A stretch of 64,000 bases of DNA from contig JBFLYO010000003.1 in the NCBI GenBank assembly GCA_040756745.1, positions 62,001-126,000 of the forward strand, in the 5' to 3' direction. Of this stretch, positions 14,944 through 23,621 are shown in pieces. The DNA comes from JBFLYO01 sp040756745. GTDB lineage: Bacteria; Bacteroidota; Ignavibacteria; UBA10030; UBA6906. A program made the position numbers and the translations under genes. How positions within the stretch are numbered: the first letter of the stretch is position 1; each line of letters starts with the position of its first letter. The notes under the pieces were generated by a model that was given only the letters and a program-made list of their open reading frames with translations, made no database searches and was not told the origin of the DNA.

Positions 14944-16401
14944 ATGCACACATCGCAGCTCAGCGGGCATGCTGTCCGGGTCGCCGAGCTCCGCGGGGAG
15001 ATCGTGGGGATCGACACCCGCGTCCCGGTCCTCAACGGGACCGAGCGTCCGTACGTCTTTCTCGACAATGCGGCAAGCACGCCGGCGTTCCGCGGAGTTC
15101 TGAAGGCGATCGGGGACTTCCTCCCCTGGTACTCCGGGGTGCACCGGGGCACCGGCTTCAAGTCGCTTCTTGCGACGGAGGTCTTCGACGCCGCGCATGA
15201 CGCCGTCGGCGCCTTCGTTGGTGCCGATCCCACGACGAACACGGTCATCTTCACGAAGAACACGACGGAGTGCGTGAACAAGCTGGCGAACCGGTTCACC
15301 TTCCGGACGGGGGACGTGGTGGTGACGACGTTGATGGAGCACCATTCCAACGACCTGCCGTGGCGGAAGCACGCCCGCGTTGTTCACGTCGGGATCACGG
15401 CCGACGGGCGGCTGGATCTGCATGCCCTGCGCGCTGCATTGGCGCGTGAGAAGGGACGCGTCAGACTTGTCGCGGTGAACGGTGCCTCCAACATCACAGG
15501 ACTGTGCTCACCCATCCATGACATCGCGACGTGGACGCACGAAGCGGGGGCGAGAATGTTTGTGGATGCGGCGCAGCTGGCGCCGCACCGGCCCATCGAC
15601 ATGCGTCCGGACGACGATCCGGGACACATCGACTTCCTTGCCCTGTCGGCCCACAAAATGTACGCTCCCTTCGGCACCGGGGCGCTTGTGGGACCGGCGT
15701 CATTCTTCCGGGAAGGGGAACCGGATCTTGTCGGAGGTGGCGTAGTGGATGTTGTGACGCTCGATCGTGCGGTATGGAACAAGCCGCCTCACAAAGAGGA
15801 GGCAGGGAGTCCGAACGTGCTCGGGGGCGTCGCGCTCGCGGCGGCCATCAGAGTTTTGCGTGGGGTCGGCATGGACGCGATTGCGGCGCATGAACGTGAG
15901 CTGCTGGAATACGGGTACGCAAAGCTGAAGAAGATCAGCAACATTCGGTTGTACGGCCCGACCGACCGGCTCGAGGAAAAGGTCGGCGTCATGACGTTCA
16001 ACGTCGGCGACATGCATCATTCGCTCGTTGCGGCGATCCTGGGCACCGAGGGAGGGATCGGGGTCCGCGATGGCTGCTTCTGTGCACATCCGTACGTCAA
16101 GGAGCTGTTGCGCGTCTCCCCGGCCGATGATGCCGTGCTGACGGCGGAGGTCATTGCAGGAGACAAATCACGCATGCCCGGCATGGTGCGCGCGAGCCTG
16201 GGCTGTTACAACACGACCGGGGACATCGATGCCCTGGCCGAGATGCTGGAACGCGTGGCTGCGGGAGAATACAAGGGACGGTACGTGCAGAACAGGGCAA
16301 CGGGAGCGTTCCGGGCAGAGGGATTCGAGGTCGACTTCAGCAAGTACTGTTCGCTGGCCGTCCCCGGCGTTACGGAGCGGACACATTCCGAAGCATCGTG
16401 A
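14944..16401 (+). CDS. Class V aminotransferase, cysteine-desulfurase-like
   Basis: The 485-residue protein is a fold-type I PLP enzyme. Visible motifs are FLDNAASTPAF, VHRGTGFKS, FTKNTTECVNKLA, EHHSNDLPW, DAAQLAPHRPIDM and LSAHKMYAPFGTG, with Lys238 as the likely PLP lysine. It is longer than typical SufS/IscS enzymes (about 400), with a longer C-terminal part containing CFCAHPYVKELL. Cysteine desulfurase or a related lyase/epimerase activity is possible. The M50 peptidase gene overlaps its stop by 4 bases. Confidence 0.85.
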   Translation: MHTSQLSGHAVRVAELRGEIVGIDTRVPVLNGTERPYVFLDNAASTPAFRGVLKAIGDFLPWYSGVHRGTGFKSLLATEVFDAAHDAVGAFVGADPTTNTVIFTKNTTECVNKLANRFTFRTGDVVVTTLMEHHSNDLPWRKHARVVHVGITADGRLDLHALRAALAREKGRVRLVAVNGASNITGLCSPIHDIATWTHEAGARMFVDAAQLAPHRPIDMRPDDDPGHIDFLALSAHKMYAPFGTGALVGPASFFREGEPDLVGGGVVDVVTLDRAVWNKPPHKEEAGSPNVLGGVALAAAIRVLRGVGMDAIAAHERELLEYGYAKLKKISNIRLYGPTDRLEEKVGVMTFNVGDMHHSLVAAILGTEGGIGVRDGCFCAHPYVKELLRVSPADDAVLTAEVIAGDKSRMPGMVRASLGCYNTTGDIDALAEMLERVAAGEYKGRYVQNRATGAFRAEGFEVDFSKYCSLAVPGVTERTHSEAS

Positions 16402-17066
16402 TCAACGAACTCCCGGTCCTTCCAATCCTGCTGTTCTCGGCGATCGTCCATGAGATCGCCCACGGGTGGGTGGCGCTGCGCCTTGGCGACCCGACCGCCC
16501 GCGACCTCGGGCGGTTAACGCTCAACCCGATCCCGCACATCGACCCGGTCGGATCCGTGCTGGTACCACTTGTGTCGCTCGTGGCGGCAGGGCATGTGTT
16601 CATCGCCTGGGCGAAGCCGGTGCCGGTAAACCCGGGGAACTTTCTGAACCCGCGGCGCGACAATGTGCTCGTGTCGGCTGCAGGACCGGCGTCGAACCTG
16701 GTGCTTGCGCTCGTGTGCTCAGTCGCCGTCATCCTGTTTGCCGCGCTCACGCGCGCCGCAGGGGGGGGAGGGCCTGAGATGGTGAACGATCTTCTGCACT
16801 TCATGGTGACGATGTTCTACGGGGGTGTCTACATGAATGTGGTGCTGGCCGTCTTTAATACCCTCCCCATCCCGCCGCTGGACGGGTCGCATCTGCTGGC
16901 TGCCGCCCTGCCCGCCGACGCCGCTCAGCAGTACATGAGGATTGGGTTTCTGGGCGTCATCCTGTTTCTCTTTCTTTTGAGAGTGCCGGCCGTCGCGCAG
17001 ACATTCATGGCCCTCATCGGAGCCGTCTTCAGTCCGTTCCGCGCACTCGTGGAATTCTTTGTGTAA
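16398..17066 (+). CDS. M50 (site-2 protease-type) membrane metallopeptidase
   Basis: The start GTG overlaps the preceding stop as GTGA. The 222-residue membrane protein has the zinc motif HEIAH (18-22) in the first transmembrane segment and NTLPIPPLDGSHLL with the third zinc ligand Asp. LNPIPHIDPVGS is typical of the short, PDZ-less M50 group. It cleaves within the membrane; its substrate is unknown. The stop lies 12 bases before the lysA start. Confidence 0.9.
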   Translation: MINELPVLPILLFSAIVHEIAHGWVALRLGDPTARDLGRLTLNPIPHIDPVGSVLVPLVSLVAAGHVFIAWAKPVPVNPGNFLNPRRDNVLVSAAGPASNLVLALVCSVAVILFAALTRAAGGGGPEMVNDLLHFMVTMFYGGVYMNVVLAVFNTLPIPPLDGSHLLAAALPADAAQQYMRIGFLGVILFLFLLRVPAVAQTFMALIGAVFSPFRALVEFFV

Positions 17067-17078
17067 GCGAGTTCCCGT

Positions 17079-18350
17079 ATGCACGAATTTGCCTATCACG
17101 GCGCCTCGTTGATGGCGGAGGATCTCCCTCTCCGCCGTATTGCAGAGGAATTTGGAACGCCGCTGTATGTCTACAGCAAACACTCTGTCATCGACCATTG
17201 CCGTATCATCGAGAGGGCTTTCGGGGGACACCCGCACATCTCGTGTTACGCGGTCAAAGCCAACGCGAACCGCGAGCTTCTCCGTCTGATCGGCAGCGAA
17301 GGTTTTGGCGCGGATGTGGGGTCGGTCGGTGAGCTGCGTATCGCGCTGGCTGCGGGCATCGATCCCTCGATGGTCACATTCAGCGGCGTGGGAAAGAGGG
17401 ACGATGAGATGAGGGCGGGGCTCCAGGCTGGTGTGCATGCGTTCAATGTCGAGTCGGCGGAGGAGATCAGCGTGCTCAGTGCGATCGCCGAGAGCGAGGG
17501 CAGGCCTGCCCGCCTCCTCCTTCGGGTGAATCTGGACATCGATGCCGGCGGACACCGGTATGTCGCCACCGCGCTCAGGGGGAACAAGTTCGGTATCCCT
17601 GCAGAGAAGGCGCTCGAAATATGCAGGTGGGCGAGAACGCTTCCTGCCATCGAGGTGCTCGGTCTGCACAGCCACATTGGTTCGCAGATCACGCGGGCAG
17701 AAACATTTCAGCAGGCGGCGGCGGCGCTCATCGCGTTGATACACCAGATTTCCGCTGCGGGCATCCCGATGCCTGAACTCGACTTTGGCGGCGGGTTCGG
17801 TGTGCAGTACCGGGGGTATGTCACGCATCCGCAGCTCCCGCGTGAGGAGCCGGAAGAGCTGAACCTCTCCGCCGCCACGCTGATCACGACGGTGCTGCCG
17901 ATGCTCCAGGAGGCCCGCTGCCGCATCGCCATCCAGCCGGGACGTTCGGTGATCGCACATGCAGGGGTCCTGCTAGTTAAAGTGATCTTTCGGAAGGAAA
18001 CCGAAGACAAGCTCTTCATTGTCGTTGACGGCGGTATGAACGATCTGCTGCGGCCAAGCCTGTACAACGCCTACCACCAGATCGTGCCGGTGGAACTCGA
18101 CGGCAGCGCAATCGAACGGGCAGACGTCGTCGGACCGCTCTGCGAGTCGGGCGACTTCCTCGCGCTTGACCGACTCATCCCGCGCGTGGAACGGGGAGAT
18201 TACCTTGCTGTGATGTGTGCAGGGGCCTACGGGTATGTGCTCTCATCGAATTACAACGCCCGACCGCGCCCCGCCGAAGTCCTTATCGAGGGCTCGTCGG
18301 CACGCATCATTCGGAAACGGGAAACTATCGAACAACTGTACGGAGGTTAA
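17079..18350 (+). CDS. lysA: Diaminopimelate decarboxylase
   Basis: The 423-residue PLP enzyme converts meso-diaminopimelate to lysine. Lys60 in CYAVKANANRELL is the PLP lysine. HSHIGSQI, LDFGGGFGVQY (glycine loop for phosphate) and PLCESGDFLA (catalytic Cys-Glu) are present. The next gene, asd, makes the earlier pathway intermediate aspartate semialdehyde, and starts 6 bases downstream, so the two form a lysine/peptidoglycan precursor pair. Confidence 0.95.
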   Translation: MHEFAYHGASLMAEDLPLRRIAEEFGTPLYVYSKHSVIDHCRIIERAFGGHPHISCYAVKANANRELLRLIGSEGFGADVGSVGELRIALAAGIDPSMVTFSGVGKRDDEMRAGLQAGVHAFNVESAEEISVLSAIAESEGRPARLLLRVNLDIDAGGHRYVATALRGNKFGIPAEKALEICRWARTLPAIEVLGLHSHIGSQITRAETFQQAAAALIALIHQISAAGIPMPELDFGGGFGVQYRGYVTHPQLPREEPEELNLSAATLITTVLPMLQEARCRIAIQPGRSVIAHAGVLLVKVIFRKETEDKLFIVVDGGMNDLLRPSLYNAYHQIVPVELDGSAIERADVVGPLCESGDFLALDRLIPRVERGDYLAVMCAGAYGYVLSSNYNARPRPAEVLIEGSSARIIRKRETIEQLYGG

Positions 18351-18356
18351 CACACA

Positions 18357-19352
18357 GTGAGGCAGTACACGGTTGCGGTGGTCGGGGCGACGGGGCTGGT
18401 GGGGCGGAAGATGCTGCAGGTGCTTCTGGAACGAGGCTTTCCCGCCGGGGAACTGCGCGCCCTTGCGTCGGCGAAATCCGCCGGGAAGAGCATACCCTGG
18501 CACGGGAGGCATGTCACGGTCCAGGAACTCACGCCGTCATCATTTGCCGGCGTCGAGGTCGCCCTCTTCTCCGCAGGAGCAACCGTAAGCAGGGAATTTG
18601 CACCGCATGCCGTCAGAACGGGGACGTTGGTCATCGACAATAGCAGTGCATTCCGGATGGAGCCAGGCGTCCCGTTGGTTGTCCCGGAGGTCAACCGGGC
18701 CGACATCTTCAGTCACAAGGGGATTGTCGCCAATCCCAACTGCTCGACGATCCAAATGGTGGTTGCGCTGAAGCCGCTGCATGACCGTTGGAGAATCCGT
18801 CGCATCGTTGTCTCGACCTATCAATCGGTGACGGGAGCCGGCAAACGGGGCCTGGCGCAGCTGGAGGATGAGGTGATGCAACGTCAGGGAGGAGAAAGGA
18901 AATTTCCGCATCAGATCGCCTACAACGTGCTGCCGCAGGTGGATAACTTCTTCGACGACGGCTCGACGAAAGAAGAGCAGAAGATGGTCGACGAGACCAA
19001 GAAAATCATGGGGGACCAGTCGATCCGCGTCAGCGCCACCTGCGTCCGCGTGCCCGTGTGGGGCGGGCACAGTGAGGCGGTGAACGTGGAGTTCGAACGT
19101 CCCTGCGATGTGGAAGAAGCCCGTGCACTCCTGCGTTCCGCTCCCGGCGTGGTGGTCCGCGACGATCCTGCATCATCGGTCTATCCCATGCCGGTCGATG
19201 CATGGGACAAGGATGAAGTCTTCGTCGGCCGCATCCGGCGCGACCCCACGGTGCCGAACGGGCTGAATCTCTGGGTGGTGGCCGACAACCTCCGGAAAGG
19301 GGCTGCCACCAACGCGGTGCAGATCGCCGAGGAGTGGATCAAGGGGGCGTAA
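18357..19352 (+). CDS. asd: Aspartate-semialdehyde dehydrogenase
   Basis: The start is GTG 18357. The 331-residue enzyme reduces aspartyl phosphate to aspartate semialdehyde with NADPH. The nucleotide-binding GATGLVGRKML and the active-site VANPNCSTIQM with Cys129 are visible. RVPVWGGHSEAVNVEF carries the downstream catalytic His. It feeds lysine, threonine, methionine and diaminopimelate synthesis and follows lysA. A possible weak hairpin (GGGGCG/CGCCCC) overlaps its stop codon. Confidence 0.95.
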   Translation: MRQYTVAVVGATGLVGRKMLQVLLERGFPAGELRALASAKSAGKSIPWHGRHVTVQELTPSSFAGVEVALFSAGATVSREFAPHAVRTGTLVIDNSSAFRMEPGVPLVVPEVNRADIFSHKGIVANPNCSTIQMVVALKPLHDRWRIRRIVVSTYQSVTGAGKRGLAQLEDEVMQRQGGERKFPHQIAYNVLPQVDNFFDDGSTKEEQKMVDETKKIMGDQSIRVSATCVRVPVWGGHSEAVNVEFERPCDVEEARALLRSAPGVVVRDDPASSVYPMPVDAWDKDEVFVGRIRRDPTVPNGLNLWVVADNLRKGAATNAVQIAEEWIKGA

Positions 19353-19404
19353 GCATTTGTCGGCGCCCCGGGCACGATCGAATCATTAACGCATGAGGTA
19401 GACA

Positions 19405-19974
19405 ATGAACAGATGCCGCGCCCTGCTCAGGCTCCTTCCCCTCATTGCGGCAGGGACACTGCTGCAGGGCTGTTTGCTCGTGCGGAGCACCGAGCACAGG
19501 ATCTGGCTGAACGGCAATGGAGGCGGTGAGGCCATCATGCGGCTAATTGACATCAGGTCCGACGGCGCAACCGATTCGGCGCGCGTCCGCGATTTCGGGA
19601 TCATGATGGCGTCGGTGGAGCTGGATGGGCTGAAGGAGTTCGAGCAATTCGGCCGCAAGGTGATCAAAAAGCAGTTCCGCGTCAGCGGCGACACACTCAG
19701 CGCCGAAATTACGTATACCTTTGCAGCCCTTGAAGCGCTGGAGGGGATGAAAGTGACCGAAGACGAGATCAGCGTTACGGTCAACGATGCGCGGGAAATC
19801 GTGAGGACGAATGGCAGCGTGTCATCCGGAGAACTGAACACGAAGCACATCTCCTGGCCGCGCGACGCCAGGCGGCTCATGTATGAGATCAGCGAGCGGT
19901 CGATGCCCCCCAGCACGTCGCTCGCCGGGCTCTACCTGCGGTACGAAGGGGGCAAAGGGGACGGAGGCAGGTAG
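19405..19974 (+). CDS. Lipoprotein, function unknown
   Basis: The 189-residue product begins with a lipoprotein signal (LIAAGTLLQGC, Cys23). The rest is a mix of beta strands and helices with no recognised domain; a central segment (FRVSGDTLSAEITYTFAALE) looks like one beta-sandwich or barrel sheet edge. It lies 52 bases after asd and ends 1 base before the GTG start of the class II aldolase gene, so it is probably co-transcribed with that gene. Confidence 0.7.
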   Translation: MNRCRALLRLLPLIAAGTLLQGCLLVRSTEHRIWLNGNGGGEAIMRLIDIRSDGATDSARVRDFGIMMASVELDGLKEFEQFGRKVIKKQFRVSGDTLSAEITYTFAALEALEGMKVTEDEISVTVNDAREIVRTNGSVSSGELNTKHISWPRDARRLMYEISERSMPPSTSLAGLYLRYEGGKGDGGR

Positions 19975-19975
19975 C

Positions 19976-20740
19976 GTGGCCACCGTTCGCGGCAGACATA
20001 TGCTCGCTGCGGAACTCGTGGATGTCTGCCACCGGCTCTACGCGCACGGTTTCGTTGCCGCCACGGATGGCAACGTGAGCGTGCGCCTGCCGGAGGGCCA
20101 TCTGCTCACGACGCGAACCGGAATCAACAAAGGCGCCGTCACGCCGTCTGACCTGGTGGAAGTCACCATCGACGGCAAACAGGTGGCCGGAGAGGGACGC
20201 CCCTCGACGGAGATGGGGATGCACCTGTTCATCTACCGCGAACGGCCGGATGTCGGCGCCGTGGTGCACGCGCACCCGGTATATGCGACCGGCTTCGCCA
20301 CAGCCCGCATCCCGCTGGACGGGTGCCTCTTCCCCGAGGTGATCGTCGGCCTCGGGGCCGTGCCGCTCGCGTCCTATGCGACGCCCTCCACACCGGAAGT
20401 GGCGGCCTCGCTTGCGCCGTTTGTTCGCACGGCAGATGCGATCCTCCTTGCAAACCACGGCGTGGTGACGTATGGAGAGAACCTGACCGATGCGTATTAC
20501 AAGATGGAGAAAGTTGAACATGCCGCGCACGTTACCTTCGTTGCGCGGATGCTCGGCGGTGCGAAAACGCTGACAGCCGAAGAGCTGGAAAAACTCCGCC
20601 GGGTCAGTGTCGAGAGCTACGGGAAGGATTTCTCGGAAAAGATCGCCTGCACCATCCAGGGGAACGACGGCGATCTGAGCGAGGCTGAGCTCAGGGCATA
20701 CATCGAACGGAAACTGACATCACTGGGAATTCTGCCATGA
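19976..20740 (+). CDS. Class II aldolase/adducin-family protein
   Basis: Start GTG 19976 has GGAGG about 10 bases upstream; the longer frame from 19883 overlaps the lipoprotein gene. The 254-residue protein has GNVSVRLPEG, VVHAHPVYATGFA (two zinc-binding His) and ILLANHGVVTYGENL (third His), as in L-fuculose-phosphate aldolase and ribulose-phosphate 4-epimerase. Glu in STEMGMH is the likely catalytic acid/base. The sugar substrate is unknown. ddl overlaps its end by 4 bases. Confidence 0.88.
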   Translation: MATVRGRHMLAAELVDVCHRLYAHGFVAATDGNVSVRLPEGHLLTTRTGINKGAVTPSDLVEVTIDGKQVAGEGRPSTEMGMHLFIYRERPDVGAVVHAHPVYATGFATARIPLDGCLFPEVIVGLGAVPLASYATPSTPEVAASLAPFVRTADAILLANHGVVTYGENLTDAYYKMEKVEHAAHVTFVARMLGGAKTLTAEELEKLRRVSVESYGKDFSEKIACTIQGNDGDLSEAELRAYIERKLTSLGILP

Positions 20741-21870
20741 GCCGCAAGATGAAGGTCGGCGTGATCTTCGGAGGAAGATCCGGGGAGCACGAGGTATCCC
20801 TGGTCTCTGCGAGCGCCGTCATTCAGGCGCTCGATCCCGAGAAGTACGAAATCGTCCCGATCGGCATCACACCCAAAGGGCAGTGGATCAGCTCGCCGAG
20901 CGCGATGAAAATGCTGAAGGAAAAGGCGGGGATGGACAGCGAGCCGGAGAAGTTTCTGCTTCCCGAACCGCGGCGGCAGGGTCTCGTGTCTGCCGCGGAG
21001 TTGCGCGAGGCGCACGACCGGCTTGACGTCGTGATCCCGATGATCCATGGGACGTACGGCGAGGACGGCACGTTGCAGGGATTACTCGAGCTTGCGGACA
21101 TCCCGTACGTCGGCGCAGGCGTGCTCGGCTCGGCGCTGGGGATGGACAAGATCGTCCAGAAGAAAGTGTTCGCGGAGGCGGGCCTGCCGATCGTCCGCTA
21201 CGTCTGGTTTCTGTCCTCTGAGTGCCGCGAGCGTCCGGAGAAAACCGCCCGCGCGGTCGAGCGATCGCTGCGTTACCCGGTGTTTGTGAAACCGGCAAAT
21301 ACGGGATCGAGCGTCGGGATCTCGAAGGCGCACAACCGCGCCGAGCTTGTGGCAGGGCTCGGGGTCGCGGCGGAATATGACAGGAAGGTGATCTGCGAGC
21401 AGGGCATCCGCAACGCCCGGGAGATCGAGTGTGCAGTGCTGGGGAACACCGATCCGGTTGCCTCGGTGCCCGGAGAGATCGTCTCGTCCAACGAGTTTTA
21501 TGATTACGATGCGAAATACGTCGACGGGAAATCGGCAGCGACCATCCCGGCGCGGTTGCCTGCCAGAACCGCCGGGACCGTTCGCCGGCTGGCCGTGGCC
21601 GCGTTCCGCGCCATCGACTGTGCGGGCATGGCGCGCGTCGATTTCTTTGTCACGAGGCCAAAAGGGAGAGTGTACCTGAACGAAATCAACACTATCCCTG
21701 GCTTCACCGCAATCAGCATGTATCCCAAAATGTGGGAGGCGTCGGGAGTGTCGTTCCGGGAGCTGGTGGACCGATTGATCACTCTTGCGCTGGAGCGACA
21801 CCAGGAAAAGAGCCGTCGCCGCACTTCCTACACACCCATCCGTCCCTGGTACAAGAATGGAAAGGGGTAA
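20737..21870 (+). CDS. ddl: D-alanine--D-alanine ligase
   Basis: The 377-residue ATP-grasp enzyme joins two D-alanines for peptidoglycan. VIFGGRSGEHEVSLVSA at the N-terminus, MIHGTYGEDGTLQGLLE, YPVFVKPANTGSSVGISKA and YLNEINTIPGFTAISMYPKM are characteristic. The length fits the DdlA/VanA-like type. It starts inside the stop of the aldolase gene and is followed 7 bases later by a divisome-type gene, linking it to cell-wall growth. Confidence 0.96.
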   Translation: MSRKMKVGVIFGGRSGEHEVSLVSASAVIQALDPEKYEIVPIGITPKGQWISSPSAMKMLKEKAGMDSEPEKFLLPEPRRQGLVSAAELREAHDRLDVVIPMIHGTYGEDGTLQGLLELADIPYVGAGVLGSALGMDKIVQKKVFAEAGLPIVRYVWFLSSECRERPEKTARAVERSLRYPVFVKPANTGSSVGISKAHNRAELVAGLGVAAEYDRKVICEQGIRNAREIECAVLGNTDPVASVPGEIVSSNEFYDYDAKYVDGKSAATIPARLPARTAGTVRRLAVAAFRAIDCAGMARVDFFVTRPKGRVYLNEINTIPGFTAISMYPKMWEASGVSFRELVDRLITLALERHQEKSRRRTSYTPIRPWYKNGKG

Positions 21871-21877
21871 GGAATTC

Positions 21878-22231
21878 ATGGCGAACCCGGGAAGCTCCTT
21901 CTACCGTAAAGCCTCGTCCCGTCGCACCGCCGGGGCGCTGCTGAAAAAGCTCCTGCGGAACCGCCGTTTGCTGGTGCTCCTGGCCATCGGCGTTCCGCTC
22001 CTTGGCTACGTCATCTTCGGCAACAAGGGAGTCGTTCAGCGGGTCAGGCTGACGAACGAGAAGGCCGAGCTTGAATCGCGCATTCGAGCGGCCGAGGCGG
22101 AGTCGACCGCTCTCCGTGCCGAGTCGAAAGCGCTCGACAACGATGCGAAAGCGATTGAAAAGGCAGCACGGGAAAAACACAATCTCGTTCGGGACGGAGA
22201 GCAGGTGTATCGGGTCCGCCCTGAGCAATGA
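21878..22231 (+). CDS. FtsB/DivIC-like septum formation protein
   Basis: Start ATG 21878 is preferred, with AAGGA 5-9 bases upstream; an in-frame ATG at 21857 lies inside ddl. The 117-residue protein has a short basic cytoplasmic part, one transmembrane helix (about 31-46, LLVLLAIGVPLLGYVIF), a coiled coil (about 50-95) and a C-terminal AREKHNLVRDGEQVYRV, the usual FtsB/DivIC ending. Such proteins link FtsQ and FtsL in the divisome. Its place after ddl supports the call. Confidence 0.85.
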   Translation: MANPGSSFYRKASSRRTAGALLKKLLRNRRLLVLLAIGVPLLGYVIFGNKGVVQRVRLTNEKAELESRIRAAEAESTALRAESKALDNDAKAIEKAAREKHNLVRDGEQVYRVRPEQ

Positions 22232-22255
22232 CGATCATTTGTCCGGTGGGCGTGA

Positions 22256-22277
22256 GTCCGCTCCTCCATGAGCGGAC
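22256..22277. terminator. Hairpin between the FtsB-like gene and rarA
   Basis: GTCCGCTC and GAGCGGAC form a perfect 8-bp stem around CTCCAT, 24 bases after the stop codon. There is no T-tract, so it may be a processing or attenuation hairpin rather than a terminator. Confidence 0.45.
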
Positions 22278-22304
22278 CTGGCAGCGGATAACAGCAGGTT
22301 AACC

Positions 22305-23621
22305 ATGGATCTCTTCGGCCCCGCGTCGGGCGAGGTCTCCGCCTCGATTCCTCTTGCGGAGCGTATCCGGCCCGCCACCCTGGACGGGTTCGTGGGGCAG
22401 GAACATCTTCTCGGCCCCGGCAAGCCGCTGCGTGTCCTGATCGAGAGCGACCGGCTCTCCTCAATGATCCTCTGGGGGCCGCCGGGGACGGGAAAAACCA
22501 CGCTGGCAAGAATCATCGCCCAGCACACGAGCGCCGAGTTCCATCAGCTCAATGCGGTCTCGTCGGGCGTCAAGGATGTGCGCGAAGTGCTGGACCGGGC
22601 GGCGGAGCTCCGCGCGCGGCTGGGGAAGCGGACGGTCCTGTTCATCGACGAGATTCACCGCTTCAATAAGGCCCAGCAGGATGCGCTCCTGCACTCCGTC
22701 GAAGACGGTGTTATCACGCTGATTGGTGCAACGACCGAGAATCCCTCTTTCGAAGTCATCTCTCCGCTCCTCTCGCGCAGCCGCATCTACGTGCTTGAGC
22801 CCCTCTCCGCCGGATATCTCCAGACAATCCTCAACCGTGCGATCACCGACGACCCCGAACTTGCAGGGATGCACCTCACCGTTGATGACAGAGAGTATCT
22901 CATCTTCCTCTCGGGGGGCGATGCGCGCATGCTGCTCAACGGCCTCGAGACCGCAGTTCGACTTGCTCACCGCTCCTCGGATGGCACGGTGCGGGTCGGC
23001 AAGAAAGAGTTCGAGGAGGCCTTCCAGCGGAAATATGTCCGCTACGACAAGGGAGGGGAGGAGCACTACAACATTATCTCCGCCTTTATCAAGAGCGTGC
23101 GGGGGGGTGACCCGGATGCTGCGGTCTACTGGCTGGCGAGGATGCTTGACGGAGGTGAGGACCCGAAGTTTATTGCGCGGCGGATGATCGTCCTCGCGTC
23201 GGAGGACATCGGGAACGCGGCACCGTATGCGCTGACCCTGGCGACGGCGTGTTTCACCGCGGTAGACTACATCGGCATGCCGGAGGCCCGCATCGTGCTC
23301 TCGCAGAGCGCCACGTTCCTCGCTTCCTGCCCGAAAAGTAATGCTGCGTATCTCGCCATTGAAGAGGCCTACGGCGATCTCCGGTCGCATCCGGACGAGC
23401 CCGTCCCGCTGCATCTGCGCAACGCGCCTACCGGGCTGATGAAGGACCTCGGGTACGGGGCCGAGTACAAGTACAGCCACGAGTTCCAGCAGCACTTCGT
23501 CGAGCAACAGTACCTGCCCGATGGACTCCGCGAAAAGATCTACTACCGGCCGTCGGACCTCGGGGAAGAAAAAAACATCCGCGCGCGGCTCAACGCATGG
23601 TGGAAGCGACGCCAGCGATAA
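22305..23621 (+). CDS. rarA: Replication-associated recombination ATPase RarA (MgsA)
   Basis: The 438-residue AAA+ protein has Walker A GPPGTGKTTLARIIA, Walker B LFIDEIHRFNKAQQD, sensor 1 GATTENPSFEV and the C-terminal MgsA domain (SPLLSRSRIYVLEPLS, then EDIGNAAPYAL). RarA acts at stalled replication forks. Its length matches the family. The next gene begins inside its last codons in another frame. Confidence 0.95.
   Translation: MDLFGPASGEVSASIPLAERIRPATLDGFVGQEHLLGPGKPLRVLIESDRLSSMILWGPPGTGKTTLARIIAQHTSAEFHQLNAVSSGVKDVREVLDRAAELRARLGKRTVLFIDEIHRFNKAQQDALLHSVEDGVITLIGATTENPSFEVISPLLSRSRIYVLEPLSAGYLQTILNRAITDDPELAGMHLTVDDREYLIFLSGGDARMLLNGLETAVRLAHRSSDGTVRVGKKEFEEAFQRKYVRYDKGGEEHYNIISAFIKSVRGGDPDAAVYWLARMLDGGEDPKFIARRMIVLASEDIGNAAPYALTLATACFTAVDYIGMPEARIVLSQSATFLASCPKSNAAYLAIEEAYGDLRSHPDEPVPLHLRNAPTGLMKDLGYGAEYKYSHEFQQHFVEQQYLPDGLREKIYYRPSDLGEEKNIRARLNAWWKRRQR

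Noticed and set aside
19344..19371. Terminator after asd
   Set aside because: Stem of only 6 bp with a 14-base loop and no T-run.
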